A stretch of 64,000 nt of DNA from Ancylomarina subtilis (GCF_004217115.1 NZ_SHKN01000001.1:1119781-1183780); one strand, 5' to 3'. Positions 1 to 9,385 are shown, numbered from the stretch's first letter. Translations and numbers: made by a program. Notes: generated by a model from the letters alone, not told the origin.

Positions 1-1653
1 ATAAGCAATGCCCGTATTGTTGGTCACAAGCATTCCGGGTTTTAGCTGATCGAGAAACTGCAAGGCCATATCGTAATCATCACCAATAATCACCGAAGGA
101 AACCAGGGAATTAGGCTTGTGTGCTTTCTAAAAAGCCCGAGATAATCGTCCAATCGATTTTTAAAACAATTGGGCAATTGAAAATAGTAATTTGCAGAAC
201 TGACTTCAAGCAAATGCAGATCGTCTGCTGAGGAAATTAGGATAGACAGTTTGGCTTTCTCTTCGCTTGGACTGAGCGTTTTTAACTGAGGAAGTTGAAC
301 AGGTTCGATAATCTCTTTCGATCCATTCAATAAAAACAAAGCACGGTTTTTCAAAGAGGTCAGTTCCTTAAAAGGTATAAACAAACCTTCACCCAAGCCA
401 CTAAAATCAAGCCTTTCAATAAAATATTCCGTCTCATTCAGTGCTTTAAAGCGTTTCAGAACCATCGCCTCATTCAAACTCTGCCCTTCTTTTCTCACAA
501 GCGACATGTCCGATATCAGTTCAAAAGAGCTGTCAGGTGTTTGAATTTCAACTTTCAGAGATTCATGACATTTGCCGGAAAAATAAATTGCAAGTGCTGC
601 CTTCTCTGCACTTAAGGTCTTGATTTTATTCTCCACGGATAGCTTCATCGCCTCCTTTTCCTCATACAAAGCCAGGTGTGCCTCTTCCAGCTTTTCAGGA
701 CTGGCAAAGGTATTCGTCATCGACAAATGCTCAATGGAATGATCTCTAGGATTATCGATAAACATGTCCCTATTGATATCTCCCTTGAGATAGGTATTTG
801 AAAAATCGCGATTGAAGACCTTATACAAAGCACTGTTATCCGCACTTTCATTTTCTTGCTTATACAGGGCCTGAATATTTTTATTCCAGCTATCCACAAC
901 CGTATAAACGTAGTCGGCTTTCTTAATTCGTCCCTCAATTTTCAGGGAATAAACGCCGGCCTCATAAAGTGCTTTCAAATCGAAATAGGCTGAGTTGTCT
1001 TTCAGGTTAAGCGGATAATCCTTCCCAGCAGCTGTTCTCAGGTAACGATCTCTACAGGGTTGACTGCATCGGCCCCGGTTACCCGAATTCCCCCCTTGAA
1101 CGGAGCTGATATAACAGATTCCTGAAAAAGAAATGCAGTTGGAGCCATGAACAAAAACCTCAGTCAAAACCTGATTATCCTGAGCATAAGTTGATAGTTC
1201 ATTTATCTCGTTAAGATTTAGTTCTCTTGAAAGGTTTACACGAGAAACAGATTGCTCAGATAGGAATTTAATCTGTCCCTTATTGTGGGTGGTCATCTGT
1301 GTGGATGCATGCACATCGAGACGCTTATAATGCTTATTCAACAGATAAAGCATGCCCAAATCCTGAACAATCACCCCATCGATACGGGTGTTTACCAACT
1401 TGTTCAACAAATCAATCAAAGCAGGAATCTCATTCTCAACAATCAGAATATTCAGGGTGATAAATATCTCGCAATCGTGCTGATGAGCCAGCCGCAAAAT
1501 CCCTTGCAAATCATCGAAACTTATATTGGCAGCACGGTTTCGGGCATTGAACTTATCTAAACCACAATATATCGCATTAGCCCCGGCAAGTATGGCTGCT
1601 TTTATGGCATCAACATCTCCTCCCGGCGCAAGTAATTCTAATTTTCTCTCCAC
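1..1653 (-). CDS. Peptidase U32 family protein (3' end outside window)
   Basis: The 551 codons seen open with RKLELLAPGGDVDAIKAA, the typical U32 N-terminus, and carry the family signature EVFVHGSNC..SGIC followed by GNRGRCSQPCR, whose cysteines probably bind an Fe-S cluster. Members of this family in other bacteria hydroxylate 23S rRNA or tRNA (RlhA, TrhP) or act in collagenase-like or ubiquinone roles; a long form such as this one is most like the RlhA/YdcP type. No ATG exists between the upstream in-frame stop at 1669-1671 and the conserved start, so I chose GTG at 1653 (ATT/ATA alternatives lie just upstream). A -7 promoter box about 58 bases upstream supports a short leader. The C-terminus is lost at the window edge, so the exact subfamily is open. 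Confidence 0.85.
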   Translation of the reverse strand, partial: MERKLELLAPGGDVDAIKAAILAGANAIYCGLDKFNARNRAANISFDDLQGILRLAHQHDCEIFITLNILIVENEIPALIDLLNKLVNTRIDGVIVQDLGMLYLLNKHYKRLDVHASTQMTTHNKGQIKFLSEQSVSRVNLSRELNLNEINELSTYAQDNQVLTEVFVHGSNCISFSGICYISSVQGGNSGNRGRCSQPCRDRYLRTAAGKDYPLNLKDNSAYFDLKALYEAGVYSLKIEGRIKKADYVYTVVDSWNKNIQALYKQENESADNSALYKVFNRDFSNTYLKGDINRDMFIDNPRDHSIEHLSMTNTFASPEKLEEAHLALYEEKEAMKLSVENKIKTLSAEKAALAIYFSGKCHESLKVEIQTPDSSFELISDMSLVRKEGQSLNEAMVLKRFKALNETEYFIERLDFSGLGEGLFIPFKELTSLKNRALFLLNGSKEIIEPVQLPQLKTLSPSEEKAKLSILISSADDLHLLEVSSANYYFQLPNCFKNRLDDYLGLFRKHTSLIPWFPSVIIGDDYDMALQFLDQLKPGMLVTNNTGIAY

Positions 1654-1710
1654 TATTCCAATGATAAGCTATTTAATACTCTCTGTCACTATTCAATATT
1701 GTTCAGAGAA

Positions 1711-1718
1711 CAAAAGTA
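1711..1718 (-). promoter_or_regulatory. Bacteroidota -7 promoter box for the U32 gene
   Basis: On the minus strand this reads TACTTTTG, a full match to the Bacteroidota consensus TAnnTTTG. It lies 58 bases before the chosen GTG. I saw no clear TTTG at -33. Confidence 0.5.
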
Positions 1719-1766
1719 AGGCTTTTAATTTGTTTAGAGATACTTGATTTATCACATTAAAGTGAA

Positions 1767-2219
1767 CTAATCCCAAACATATCGCTCATCATGGTCCATC
1801 TTATGTTTATCTAAAAATGCTTTATATTCATTTTTAAAATCTTTTGTTCGATGATGTTGGTCTTGATTTTTAATATATTGAACGACCACATCAATCTCAT
1901 GGGGATTAACCGAAAAGGCTCCATAGCCATCTTGCCAATAAAAGTTTGAAAGACTAGGATCCAGAGTCTTGATCCACCTGGAAGAATGTGACTTAACCTG
2001 TTCAATTAATTTCGCCAATTTAATGTTCTGAGAAAGTCGACATAAGATGTGAATGTGATCCTTATAGCCTCCAATAATCAAGGGTTGACAATTTTGTTGC
2101 TTACATATACCTCCCAAATAAGCATGAATCTTTTCTTTGTAAGGAGGATGAATTAATTCTTCTCGCTGCTTTGTACTAAATACAATATGCATATAATTCT
2201 TTACCAATGACTGTCCCAT
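1767..2219 (-). CDS. IS200/IS605-like (REP-associated) tyrosine transposase
   Basis: The 150-aa protein is a complete single-domain Y1 transposase (HUH endonuclease). The metal-binding HxH pair is H55/H57 in KDHIHIL and the nucleophile is likely Y115 in VVQYIKNQDQHH. Such enzymes cut single-stranded DNA at hairpins. No TnpB partner follows. The upstream side (2230-2640) is packed with GC-rich hairpins in otherwise AT-rich DNA, the arrangement expected for a transposase that mobilises REP-like repeats. Its last ten codons are echoed at 2672-2712 by a decayed copy, so at least one more copy once sat here. It could instead be a plain IS200 element; the ends were not resolved. Confidence 0.88.
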   Translation of the reverse strand: MGQSLVKNYMHIVFSTKQREELIHPPYKEKIHAYLGGICKQQNCQPLIIGGYKDHIHILCRLSQNIKLAKLIEQVKSHSSRWIKTLDPSLSNFYWQDGYGAFSVNPHEIDVVVQYIKNQDQHHRTKDFKNEYKAFLDKHKMDHDERYVWD

Positions 2220-2307
2220 AGAATTTATGATTGCACCCCTTCGGGGCTGATTTTATCAAATCACAACTATCGATGGGATTCTCCCATCGCTATAAAAAAG
2301 ACACCCC

Positions 2308-2385
2308 TTTGGGGCTTTATACAAATTAACTCTAAGCTTAAAATCATACAATTTGGCTAGATCTTACAATCCATATCAATCATAC
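2308..2385. repeat. 78-bp direct repeat, copy 1
   Basis: By eye this is identical over 78 bases to 2436-2513, giving a 128-bp period. The similarity continues imperfectly for about 25 bases more (ACAACTCAAA-like). The repeat starts inside the GGGG arm of a hairpin. Confidence 0.85.
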
Positions 2386-2435
2386 TCCCACATTAAATAA
2401 CTCAAACTCTCTTCTTCATCTATTAAGAAACCTCT

Positions 2436-2513
2436 TTTGGGGCTTTATACAAATTAACTCTAAGCTTAAAATCATACAATTTGGCTAGATCTTACAATCC
2501 ATATCAATCATAC
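2436..2513. repeat. 78-bp direct repeat, copy 2
   Basis: Second copy of the 2308-2385 repeat. It begins at TTTGGGGC, but its left hairpin arm has decayed (CCTC rather than CCCC). Confidence 0.85.
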
Positions 2514-2671
2514 CCCCTAATGAAACAACTCAAATTCCTATATTACAACATTGTGCCCCAAAGGGGCTTAAGCTATCAAAAATGGGTGAAGCCCATTGGT
2601 TCGGATATCTTAACTAAAGAATAGCCCTGATAGGGCAATAGAATATATAAGAAAAACGAAGTGGAGATATC

Positions 2672-2712
2672 TCATGAATCCCAAACATATCTCTCATCAG
2701 AATCCATATTAA
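2672..2712 (-). pseudogene. Decayed C-terminus of a second IS200-like transposase
   Basis: The minus strand reads MDSDERYVWDS then a stop, against MDHDERYVWD at the end of the intact transposase. The DNA here also matches the intact gene's 3' end. An in-frame stop sits five codons before the Met, so only the tail survives. Confidence 0.65.
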
Positions 2713-2831
2713 ATTCTTCTTAAAAGCCAGGTTACCAAATCTATCAAAATAGACTAATATAAAAAGCCACAGACAAGGCTGCGGCTCATAATAAAAATGA
2801 AATCATGATAAAGTCAGTTAGGCTTAAATAA

Positions 2832-4097
2832 TTAAGGTCTTGAATTATTTATCGTAAAAATAAAACTGGACCCAACATCTTTTAAACTTTCGACCCAGAT
2901 CTGCCCACCATGCTTCTCAACAAAGTCTTTGCATAGGATTAAACCCAAACCTGTTCCCAGCTCATCTTCTGTCCCTGAAGTCGAATATTTTTCATCTATT
3001 CTAAAGAGTTTGGATATGACGGCTTCAGAGATACCCACCCCTGTATCGCTAACAACAACTTTAAGATGATGTGCGAGTTGTTCGGCTTTTATGCTCACAG
3101 AGCCTCCATTACGGGTAAATTTAATAGCGTTTGAGATCAGATTTCTTAAAACAGTCGAAATCATGGCATAATCAGCACAAACCGGCAGTTTCGAATCAAA
3201 ATCCATATTTATTTTGATATTCTTACCTTTGGCGATACAGGTAAAAACCGAAACTGTTTCCTTAGCCAATTCGTGAAAATCAACGGCTGTTGGTTCATAA
3301 ACCATTCGCCCGGTTTGAGATCGAGCCCAATCCATTAAATTGGTTAATAAATCGAATGCTAAATTGGAGGAATCCAAAACAATCTCAGCGTATTTTTCTA
3401 TGCCCTCAATATTCTTAGACTTTATTTCTTCAATTAAGATCTTACTAAAACCCACTATTGCATTAAAGGGGCTTTTTAAATCATGAGCTATTATTGAAAA
3501 GAATTTATCCTTCTGTGCATTTAAAATATACAATTGCTTATTTTTCTCCTGAATCTCTTGCTGCTTCTTTTTACGCTTTGTAATATCGAAAAGAACCCCT
3601 GTCCAAACCACATCGCCATTGGGCAATAGTCTGGGAACAGACTCAAAGTGAACCCAAATAATCTTGTTACGCACAAACAAACGACCCTCCCAGATAAATG
3701 GGTTGAGGCTACGGTTTGCTTCAATATTCTTCTGAATAAAGTCTTCCCTGTCAGAATCAAATATGAAATCGTTTATTATACCGGGGCTTTTCAGAAATTC
3801 TTTCAGATTAACATTCAAAATATCACAGAATCGCGTATTGGCAAACTCGATAATATAAGGGGCATCACTTATACTAAAAAACTTAGATTCATCAACACTA
3901 TTAGCTTTGGGGATACGTAAACGGTAAACACCCGTGGGTTGAGAATTAGCCAAGTCGAAATACAACTGACGCTCCTGTTCGAGATCTTCCTTAATTTTAC
4001 GATGTTTCTCTTCAATCAAATGAATCACAGACGAATCAATATTGGTTTTGGCCAATATATCAACTACACTCTTATTGGATTTTGATTGGGGTTTCAT
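2832..4097 (-). CDS. Cytoplasmic PAS-domain sensor histidine kinase
   Basis: The 421-aa protein has a charged helical N-terminus (about 20-50), a PAS domain (about 55-172, ending VLFDITKRKK), a short coiled coil, a HisKA dimerisation helix with the phospho-accepting H205 in SIIAHDLKSPFNAI, and an HATPase domain with N box (LRNLISNAIKF), G1 (DTGVGIS) and G2 (GTGLGL). There is no membrane segment or signal peptide, so it should sense something inside the cell or through a partner. No response-regulator domain or adjacent regulator gene is present, making it an orphan kinase. The gene is monocistronic, with nearly 500 bases between it and hrpB. The sensed signal cannot be told from sequence. Confidence 0.92.
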   Translation of the reverse strand: MKPQSKSNKSVVDILAKTNIDSSVIHLIEEKHRKIKEDLEQERQLYFDLANSQPTGVYRLRIPKANSVDESKFFSISDAPYIIEFANTRFCDILNVNLKEFLKSPGIINDFIFDSDREDFIQKNIEANRSLNPFIWEGRLFVRNKIIWVHFESVPRLLPNGDVVWTGVLFDITKRKKKQQEIQEKNKQLYILNAQKDKFFSIIAHDLKSPFNAIVGFSKILIEEIKSKNIEGIEKYAEIVLDSSNLAFDLLTNLMDWARSQTGRMVYEPTAVDFHELAKETVSVFTCIAKGKNIKINMDFDSKLPVCADYAMISTVLRNLISNAIKFTRNGGSVSIKAEQLAHHLKVVVSDTGVGISEAVISKLFRIDEKYSTSGTEDELGTGLGLILCKDFVEKHGGQIWVESLKDVGSSFIFTINNSRP

Positions 4098-4590
4098 ATA
4101 TAGTGCTGATAAAATAGGTCGTTTGAGATTAACGCTCTTTTACAAGTATCAATAGTAATTTTTGTTTCCAGATTATTAAATATACGATATAAAAAAAGCC
4201 CAACCAAAGACTATTAGCTCGATAGGCTTCGTTTAAAGAAACTCTAAAAACTAAAAACACCTCACTTTAAATATTATTATTCACAAGAATATTTTTTAAT
4301 TAGAAAGCGAAATTTAAAACAATATTTTATCAATAAAATATTCCAAAATGACTTTCACACAGGAATAACCCTGAATAAAACTATAGTTTATGAAACAGTT
4401 ACAGCTCCTTTTCCTACTAATCAAAAAAAGGTTATCAACTTAAATTTAAAATTCAAAATCAACAAATTTCCCGAAATAATACCAATCCTATTATTCAGAT
4501 TAATTTAAATAAAAGCTGGGATTAACTACATATAAGCAGACCCCTTATATAGAATAAATTAAAATAAAATCGCAAATTCTAATTAAAAAA
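4098..4590. other. AT-rich intergenic region
   Basis: No gene is visible. It holds a perfect AT hairpin at 4321-4342 (AATATTTTA-TCAA-TAAAATATT), a short palindrome at 4378-4389 (AAACTATAGTTT), and at about 4191-4226, read on the minus strand, AAGCC...GGCTT followed by seven T, which could end transcripts coming from hrpB. The promoter of the histidine kinase should lie near its right end, but I saw no clean -7 box. Confidence 0.4.
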
Positions 4591-7074
4591 CTAAGACTTC
4601 CTTTTTACCCCTCTTATTGCCTCAGCCTCATAAGGATTTTCAGGCCAGTAATGCTTGGCATAGCGAATACGCAATTCCTTACGCACTTCGAAATAGGTAT
4701 TCTCCCAAAAGTTGGGTAGGTCTGAAGTAATCTGAATAGGTCGTGATGCCGGCGATAACAAATGCATCAATACCGACACTTGTCCCTGATTCACCCTGGG
4801 ATTTTCTGCCAAACCAAACACCTCCTGAATACGCACGGCCAAAATAGGCGCCTCCCCATTGGCTTGGTATTGCAGACGAATTTTCGAACCACTGGGAACA
4901 ATCAAATGCTTAGGTGCAAGTGCATTCAATTCTGTTTGTTTTTCCCAAGGCAGATGGTTTTGCAAGACTTCCTCCAAATCGATCTTTGCCAAATCTTCGG
5001 GCTTTCGAATATTAGATAAATAAGGGCTTAACCAATCCATATTGCTCTTCAACAAACTGGCTGTACTCACATCGGGCCAATTGGCTTCAGGCTGCCATTT
5101 TCGTAGACTCAATACCCGATTCTGCCATTGCGTAAACTCAGGACTGAAGTTCAATAATGTGCTTCCCTCTTTTTCAATCGCTTTTGATATAACCGCCACA
5201 AGCCGCTCCCCATCCGGATTCCGAAGTGGCTTCGATTGCAAAACAATACGCCCAATTCTCAGCTCCTTGCTTGCAATCAGTCCTCCTTTACGTGTATCCC
5301 AAACCATATTCTCCCGATCCTTAACCAAGGGTGCCAAATCCTGCGGGTTAAGAGCCGAAGCCATAAAGATCTTACCGCCACGCTCACGATCATCCACATG
5401 AGCGATAGCCAACCAGGGCTCGTAAGCCAAATCATCCTTGTGACTGGCCATGGCCTGCTTACCATTTGCCATCATAAAACGGGCATTGGTTCCCGGACTG
5501 GCATGAGCAATCCGTTCCGGATAAGCCTGCACCAAAATCACACCTGTTTCATAGGGATCTACTGGACCATTCTCTGCTTTTATATCAAAAAGCTGTCGGT
5601 AGGAAGCTGCGATTTTCTCAATCTTATTCAGCGATTTTAATGTTCTATCTCCCTTGCGATGACGACGCAGAGCCTCTATTCTCAAATTGATATCAATACC
5701 CGTTTCACGAGGCAAAGGGTCTCGTTCTTCCAAAAGAGCAGCCAAATCGGTAGCCAGTGGCAACAAATCTTCCTCTTTAGCCTTGAGCAGCATGTGCGCA
5801 ATTCGCGGATGACATGGCAATTTCTGAATCTGACGACCGTGCCTGGTAATGCGATCGTTCTCCAAAGCCTCCAGCTCATGCAAACTTTCACTAGCCTGTG
5901 CCACAGCTGCAAGAGGTGGTGCACTTAACCATGTGAGCCCCTGAATATCATCCACGCCCCAAGCCGCCATCTCCAAAACCAAGGTGCTGAGGTCGGCTTC
6001 CAAAATTTCCGGGATTCGATGTTTTTTTAATCGATTCTGCGTTGCTAATGGCCACATGCGGTAACAAACGCCAGGCCCCAATCTCCCGGCACGTCCTGCC
6101 CGCTGATCAGCTGAGTCTTTTGAGATTTCTATGGTTTCCAAACGGGACAATCCTGTCTTGGGGTCGAATCGGGACACCCGACTAAAGCCACAATCAACAA
6201 CCGTTTTAATCCCCTCTATGGTCAAACTGGTTTCAGCAATAGCTGTTGCCAATACAATTTTTCGTCTCCCCTGCTTGTCGGGCATAATAGCAGCCTGCTG
6301 CTGATTACCGGCCAACATACCAAATAAGGGATGGATCATGAAACCGGAAAGTTGTGCCTTCAGCAAGGCTTCACATTTTCGGATCTCCCCCTCGCCAGGT
6401 AAAAAGACAAGCGTATCGCCGGATTGTTCCTTGACTGCCCTTACCACCGTATTCGCTGTTATCTCTGGAAGAAGTCTCACATCACTGGCATCAGTATAAA
6501 TCAAATCGACAGGGTACTGTCGTCCCTTACTTTCAATCACCTCAGCATTCAGACGATCACTTAATTCAGTGCTATTAATCGTAGCAGACATAAGCATAAT
6601 GCGCAAATCATCACGCAAAACATCCTGACTTTCCCGACACAAAGCCAAGGCCAGATCGGCATGCAGACTTCGTTCGTGTATCTCATCAAAAATAACCAAT
6701 CCAACCCCTTCAAGAGCATTATCAGACTGTAACATTCGAGAGAGAATTCCTTCGGTCAACACCTCAATTCGCGTCGACTTTGAAACCCGCTTTTCAAAAC
6801 GAATACGGTAACCAATACGTTGCCCTACTTCCTCTCCCAAAAGAGAAGCCATACGCATAGCAATACTCTTAGCAGCCAAACGACGGGGCTCCAACATTAG
6901 AATCTTCTGCCCTTTTAGCCAGCTTTCTTCCATTAAAGCCAAAGGCAACAAGGTACTCTTCCCTGCTCCCGGAGGGGCTGAAATAATGAGTGTATTCTTC
7001 TTCGCCAGATGTTCTCTGGTTTCTGAGATAATTTCTTTTACGGGTAAATCTATACTGAAAGGATCGAAAGTCAA
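4591..7074 (-). CDS. hrpB: ATP-dependent helicase HrpB
   Basis: This 827-aa DEAH-type helicase shows Walker A (APPGAGKST, about 33-41), DEIH box (IFDEIHERS), motif III (MSATIN), motif VI (QRAGRAGRLGPG), a helicase-associated domain, and the HrpB-specific C-terminal region (PEFTQWQNRV, then LSPASRPIQITSDLPNFW and YPKHYWPENP-like KHYWPENPYEAEA at the end). Its length matches the family. HrpB is a conserved, non-essential helicase of uncertain physiological substrate. No in-frame ATG precedes the conserved N-terminus before an upstream stop, so I take TTG at 7074 as start. A -7 box at 7114-7121 fits this. It has no operon partner. Confidence 0.93.
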   Translation of the reverse strand: MTFDPFSIDLPVKEIISETREHLAKKNTLIISAPPGAGKSTLLPLALMEESWLKGQKILMLEPRRLAAKSIAMRMASLLGEEVGQRIGYRIRFEKRVSKSTRIEVLTEGILSRMLQSDNALEGVGLVIFDEIHERSLHADLALALCRESQDVLRDDLRIMLMSATINSTELSDRLNAEVIESKGRQYPVDLIYTDASDVRLLPEITANTVVRAVKEQSGDTLVFLPGEGEIRKCEALLKAQLSGFMIHPLFGMLAGNQQQAAIMPDKQGRRKIVLATAIAETSLTIEGIKTVVDCGFSRVSRFDPKTGLSRLETIEISKDSADQRAGRAGRLGPGVCYRMWPLATQNRLKKHRIPEILEADLSTLVLEMAAWGVDDIQGLTWLSAPPLAAVAQASESLHELEALENDRITRHGRQIQKLPCHPRIAHMLLKAKEEDLLPLATDLAALLEERDPLPRETGIDINLRIEALRRHRKGDRTLKSLNKIEKIAASYRQLFDIKAENGPVDPYETGVILVQAYPERIAHASPGTNARFMMANGKQAMASHKDDLAYEPWLAIAHVDDRERGGKIFMASALNPQDLAPLVKDRENMVWDTRKGGLIASKELRIGRIVLQSKPLRNPDGERLVAVISKAIEKEGSTLLNFSPEFTQWQNRVLSLRKWQPEANWPDVSTASLLKSNMDWLSPYLSNIRKPEDLAKIDLEEVLQNHLPWEKQTELNALAPKHLIVPSGSKIRLQYQANGEAPILAVRIQEVFGLAENPRVNQGQVSVLMHLLSPASRPIQITSDLPNFWENTYFEVRKELRIRYAKHYWPENPYEAEAIRGVKRKS

Positions 7075-7113
7075 GTTGAAAGGCTTTTATTAAATCGAAA
7101 TGCTTTTGAGGTG

Positions 7114-7121
7114 CAAATTTA
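7114..7121 (-). promoter_or_regulatory. -7 promoter box for hrpB
   Basis: The minus strand reads TAAATTTG, a full TAnnTTTG match, 40 bases upstream of the TTG start. Confidence 0.5.
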
Positions 7122-7331
7122 GTAAAAATGCGTCAGGCATAAAATGTGATCCTGAGGGGGCTCACTCTTTTGTAAAATTCTCAGTAAAGCAACAATCCTT
7201 ATAAAAAAAACTTAGTCGTACCGTAACACTTCCGGCTTACTTATAATCATTGCACGACAAGATATGCCAGCAGATTCATCACAGCCTTATTTTATAAATA
7301 AGACTCAATGATCTTTTAAATCTGCTATTTC

Positions 7332-7362
7332 TTTGCAGGACAAAAGCTTTAAGTTACTTTTG
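7332..7362 (+). promoter_or_regulatory. Complete Bacteroidota promoter for the transglutaminase-like lipoprotein
   Basis: TTTG at 7332-7335, a 19-base spacer, then TACTTTTG at 7355-7362. This is a textbook TTTG-N19-TAnnTTTG arrangement. The ATG follows 50 bases later. Confidence 0.7.
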
Positions 7363-7411
7363 CACGATTAAAAAATGGGATCAAATTCCAATTAAATAAA
7401 GATTAGAAAAG

Positions 7412-8434
7412 ATGATAAGGATGAGATGGATGTTGTTTGTTGCTGCAATCGTATTAAGCAGTTGCAGTAAAGTGCCGGAAAGAAATTTTGAGTTTAACTA
7501 TAAAGTGAGCCTGCAAGCCAATTCAGGTCAAAATATGAAGGTTTGGATTCCGATCCCCCAATCAAACGAAATTCAAAATATCAGTAAGTTGACCATTGAT
7601 ACGGATATTCCCTATTCAATTAAAACAGAAGAACAGCATGGTAATACCTACTTATACGCTGAGTTAAAAGAAGGCCTGGCACAAGCGACGGATATCAACA
7701 TTCACTTTAATGTGATACGCAAGCAAAGAGGAGCTGCAAAATTTGGTGAGCTTGATGCCAACCAATATCTAAAGGCAAACCGTTTGGTGCCTGTGGGCGG
7801 TCGGTTCGATTCAATCGCAAAAGCAAAACAGTTTTCTCCAGAAAACATGAAGGCTGTTTACGATTTTGTTCTGAATGAAATGTATTACGGGAAACCTAAA
7901 GCTCAAAGTTCAAAGGATCACTATTATGCCAGCTTACCCACAACGATTAAAAAAGGGATTAGCAAGGACAGCGTGGTATCCCTTTATCTGAATACTACAA
8001 AAATAGCCGGGGAATTCACCTTTGGAAACGGCAACTCAAATTACGCCTGCGATATATCGGTAGGTAATTGTACCGACTTTCATTCCTACTTTATGTCTTT
8101 AGCTCGTAGCATGCAAGTTCCGGCTCGTTTTCATATTGGCTTTTCTATTCCTGAAGGGAAAGAAGGAAAAATTGGAGGCTACCACTGTTGGGCTGACTAT
8201 TATCAAAACAAGACGTGGTTTCCTGTCGATATTTCAGAAGCGGATAAAGCACCTGAAAAAGCTGAATTCTATTTTGGAAATTTAGATGTCAATCGTGTTG
8301 AAATGACTCAAGGTCGTGATTTAATATTGGAAGGTTATTCTAAAGGTCCAGTCAACTTCTTCGTCTATCCCATCGTAGAGTGTGAGGGACAAGCTGCAGC
8401 ATACACAAAAGCATTCTCTTTTAAGGAGATCTAA
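7412..8434 (+). CDS. Transglutaminase-like domain lipoprotein
   Basis: The 340-aa protein starts with a lipoprotein signal peptide (lipobox LSSC, lipidated C18), so it should be anchored in the envelope. An Ig-like beta region (about 25-105) is followed by a transglutaminase/papain-like core with a visible Cys-His-Asp triad: C220 in GNCTDFHS, H258 in GYHCWADYY and D273 in FPVDIS. Family members act as cysteine proteases, amidases or cross-linking enzymes; the substrate here cannot be read from sequence. The gene is monocistronic, with its own strong promoter and a strong terminator directly after it. The region between the Ig-like part and the core is longer than in minimal transglutaminase domains. 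Confidence 0.85.
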   Translation: MIRMRWMLFVAAIVLSSCSKVPERNFEFNYKVSLQANSGQNMKVWIPIPQSNEIQNISKLTIDTDIPYSIKTEEQHGNTYLYAELKEGLAQATDINIHFNVIRKQRGAAKFGELDANQYLKANRLVPVGGRFDSIAKAKQFSPENMKAVYDFVLNEMYYGKPKAQSSKDHYYASLPTTIKKGISKDSVVSLYLNTTKIAGEFTFGNGNSNYACDISVGNCTDFHSYFMSLARSMQVPARFHIGFSIPEGKEGKIGGYHCWADYYQNKTWFPVDISEADKAPEKAEFYFGNLDVNRVEMTQGRDLILEGYSKGPVNFFVYPIVECEGQAAAYTKAFSFKEI

Positions 8435-8457
8435 ACAGAATGACTCAAATGAACTTG

Positions 8458-8483
8458 AAAAGGCTGGGGAAACTCAGCCTTTT
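8458..8483. terminator. Bidirectional intrinsic terminator
   Basis: Stem AAAAGGCTG / CAGCCTTTT with an 8-base loop, followed by a T run on the plus strand and preceded by A residues. It serves the lipoprotein gene and probably the convergent LytTR regulator. Confidence 0.8.
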
Positions 8484-8519
8484 TTTTTTATTCTTCACCC
8501 CATGACTTGTCAAGCGAAC

Positions 8520-9290
8520 TTATTGGTTTAGCCATTTTTTAAAATCCGAACTTCTATCCTGACTCACAATAGCATCCATTGCTTCCTCACAAGTCGGCTT
8601 AAGGTTCAATTTTATTCGTGTTTTTGAATAGTAAACCATATCTATTATGGAAGAATAACTAACGATAAATTTTCTGTTGATTCTAAAGAAAATATTGGGA
8701 TCTAGTTTCTTTTCAAGGTTAGCTAAAGTTCCATCAAACAAATAACGTGTTCCATCTTTACTAAAAAGGTAACAGGCTTTACCATCTGCCATAAAATAGG
8801 ATACCTGATCCAAATCCAGAGAGAGAATACGATCGCCCCGACTGACCATAAAACGCTCCTGATACTTTTGACCACCAATAATGGATTGCAGCGAATTCTG
8901 TAAAGATTCAATATCAACCGACTTGGGCTTGACAAACATATCATCGTATTTATTAAGAGCCTGCTCCAGATCATCTTCATCAATGGGTTTTAATAGATAA
9001 TCAATACTACACTGCTTAAAAGCCTGAATAGCATACTGATCGTAAGCCGTTGTAAATATCACGGGCGTTTTCAGTTCTATTTGTTCAAAGATAGAAAAGC
9101 TATTGCCATCACCCAGATGCACATCCATAAAGATAAGATCAACCTCATTCTCAGAAAACCAAGCCACAGCCTGACTCACATTCTCAAGCTTAACCTTGAT
9201 ATGTACTGCATCTGGCCGCAAGCTCAATAAGTTATTCTCCAACTCACGAGCCGCAAGATGCTCATCCTCTACTATCGCAACACTAATCAT
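8520..9290 (-). CDS. LytTR-family response regulator
   Basis: The 256-aa protein has a receiver domain (1-120) with acidic pocket E8-D9-E10, phosphoacceptor D56 (LIFMDVHLGDG), switch T80/T81 and K101 (YLLKPID), and a LytTR DNA-binding domain (about 150-250; FMVSRGDRI, then FFRINRKFIVS). Such regulators pair with LytS-type kinases. No kinase is adjacent, but one of exactly that type lies at 17202-19130 on the same strand, on the far side of the protease-SusC-SusD genes. The pairing is my inference from position. The gene has its own -7 box and follows the susD terminator, so it is probably expressed independently of the uptake genes. Confidence 0.93.
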   Translation of the reverse strand: MISVAIVEDEHLAARELENNLLSLRPDAVHIKVKLENVSQAVAWFSENEVDLIFMDVHLGDGNSFSIFEQIELKTPVIFTTAYDQYAIQAFKQCSIDYLLKPIDEDDLEQALNKYDDMFVKPKSVDIESLQNSLQSIIGGQKYQERFMVSRGDRILSLDLDQVSYFMADGKACYLFSKDGTRYLFDGTLANLEKKLDPNIFFRINRKFIVSYSSIIDMVYYSKTRIKLNLKPTCEEAMDAIVSQDRSSDFKKWLNQ

Positions 9291-9309
9291 ACTTCGAATA
9301 TTTAGACTA

Positions 9310-9317
9310 CAAATTTA
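9310..9317 (-). promoter_or_regulatory. -7 promoter box for the LytTR regulator
   Basis: The minus strand reads TAAATTTG, 20 bases before the ATG at 9290. It overlaps the tail of the susD terminator. Confidence 0.5.
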
Positions 9318-9328
9318 AAAAGAAATGA

Positions 9329-9349
9329 GGCTTTCTAGTATAGAAAGCC
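9329..9349 (-). terminator. Intrinsic terminator after susD
   Basis: Perfect 9-bp stem GGCTTTCTA / TAGAAAGCC with a 3-base loop. On the minus strand it is followed by CATTTCTTTTT. Confidence 0.6.
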
Positions 9350-9385
9350 CCATTTTGATTCAGATATATTTTATTACCACTTAAA

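Larger units (their letters stand above)
2230..2640. repeat. REP-like hairpin array next to the transposase
   Basis: This gene-free stretch contains a series of small palindromes: CCCC-TTC-GGGG at 2236-2246, a CGATGGGA/TCCCATCG pair at 2271-2289, CCCC-TTT-GGGG at 2304-2314, GCCCC-AAA-GGGGC at 2554-2566, ATGGGTGAAGCCCAT at 2582-2596 and GCCCTGATAGGGC at 2624-2636. Two long direct repeats lie within it. The hairpins may be transposase substrates, but they could also end transcription. Confidence 0.65.

Noticed and set aside
5042-5928. Several plus-strand frames opposite hrpB
   Set aside because: They are antisense shadows of a long, well-conserved gene.
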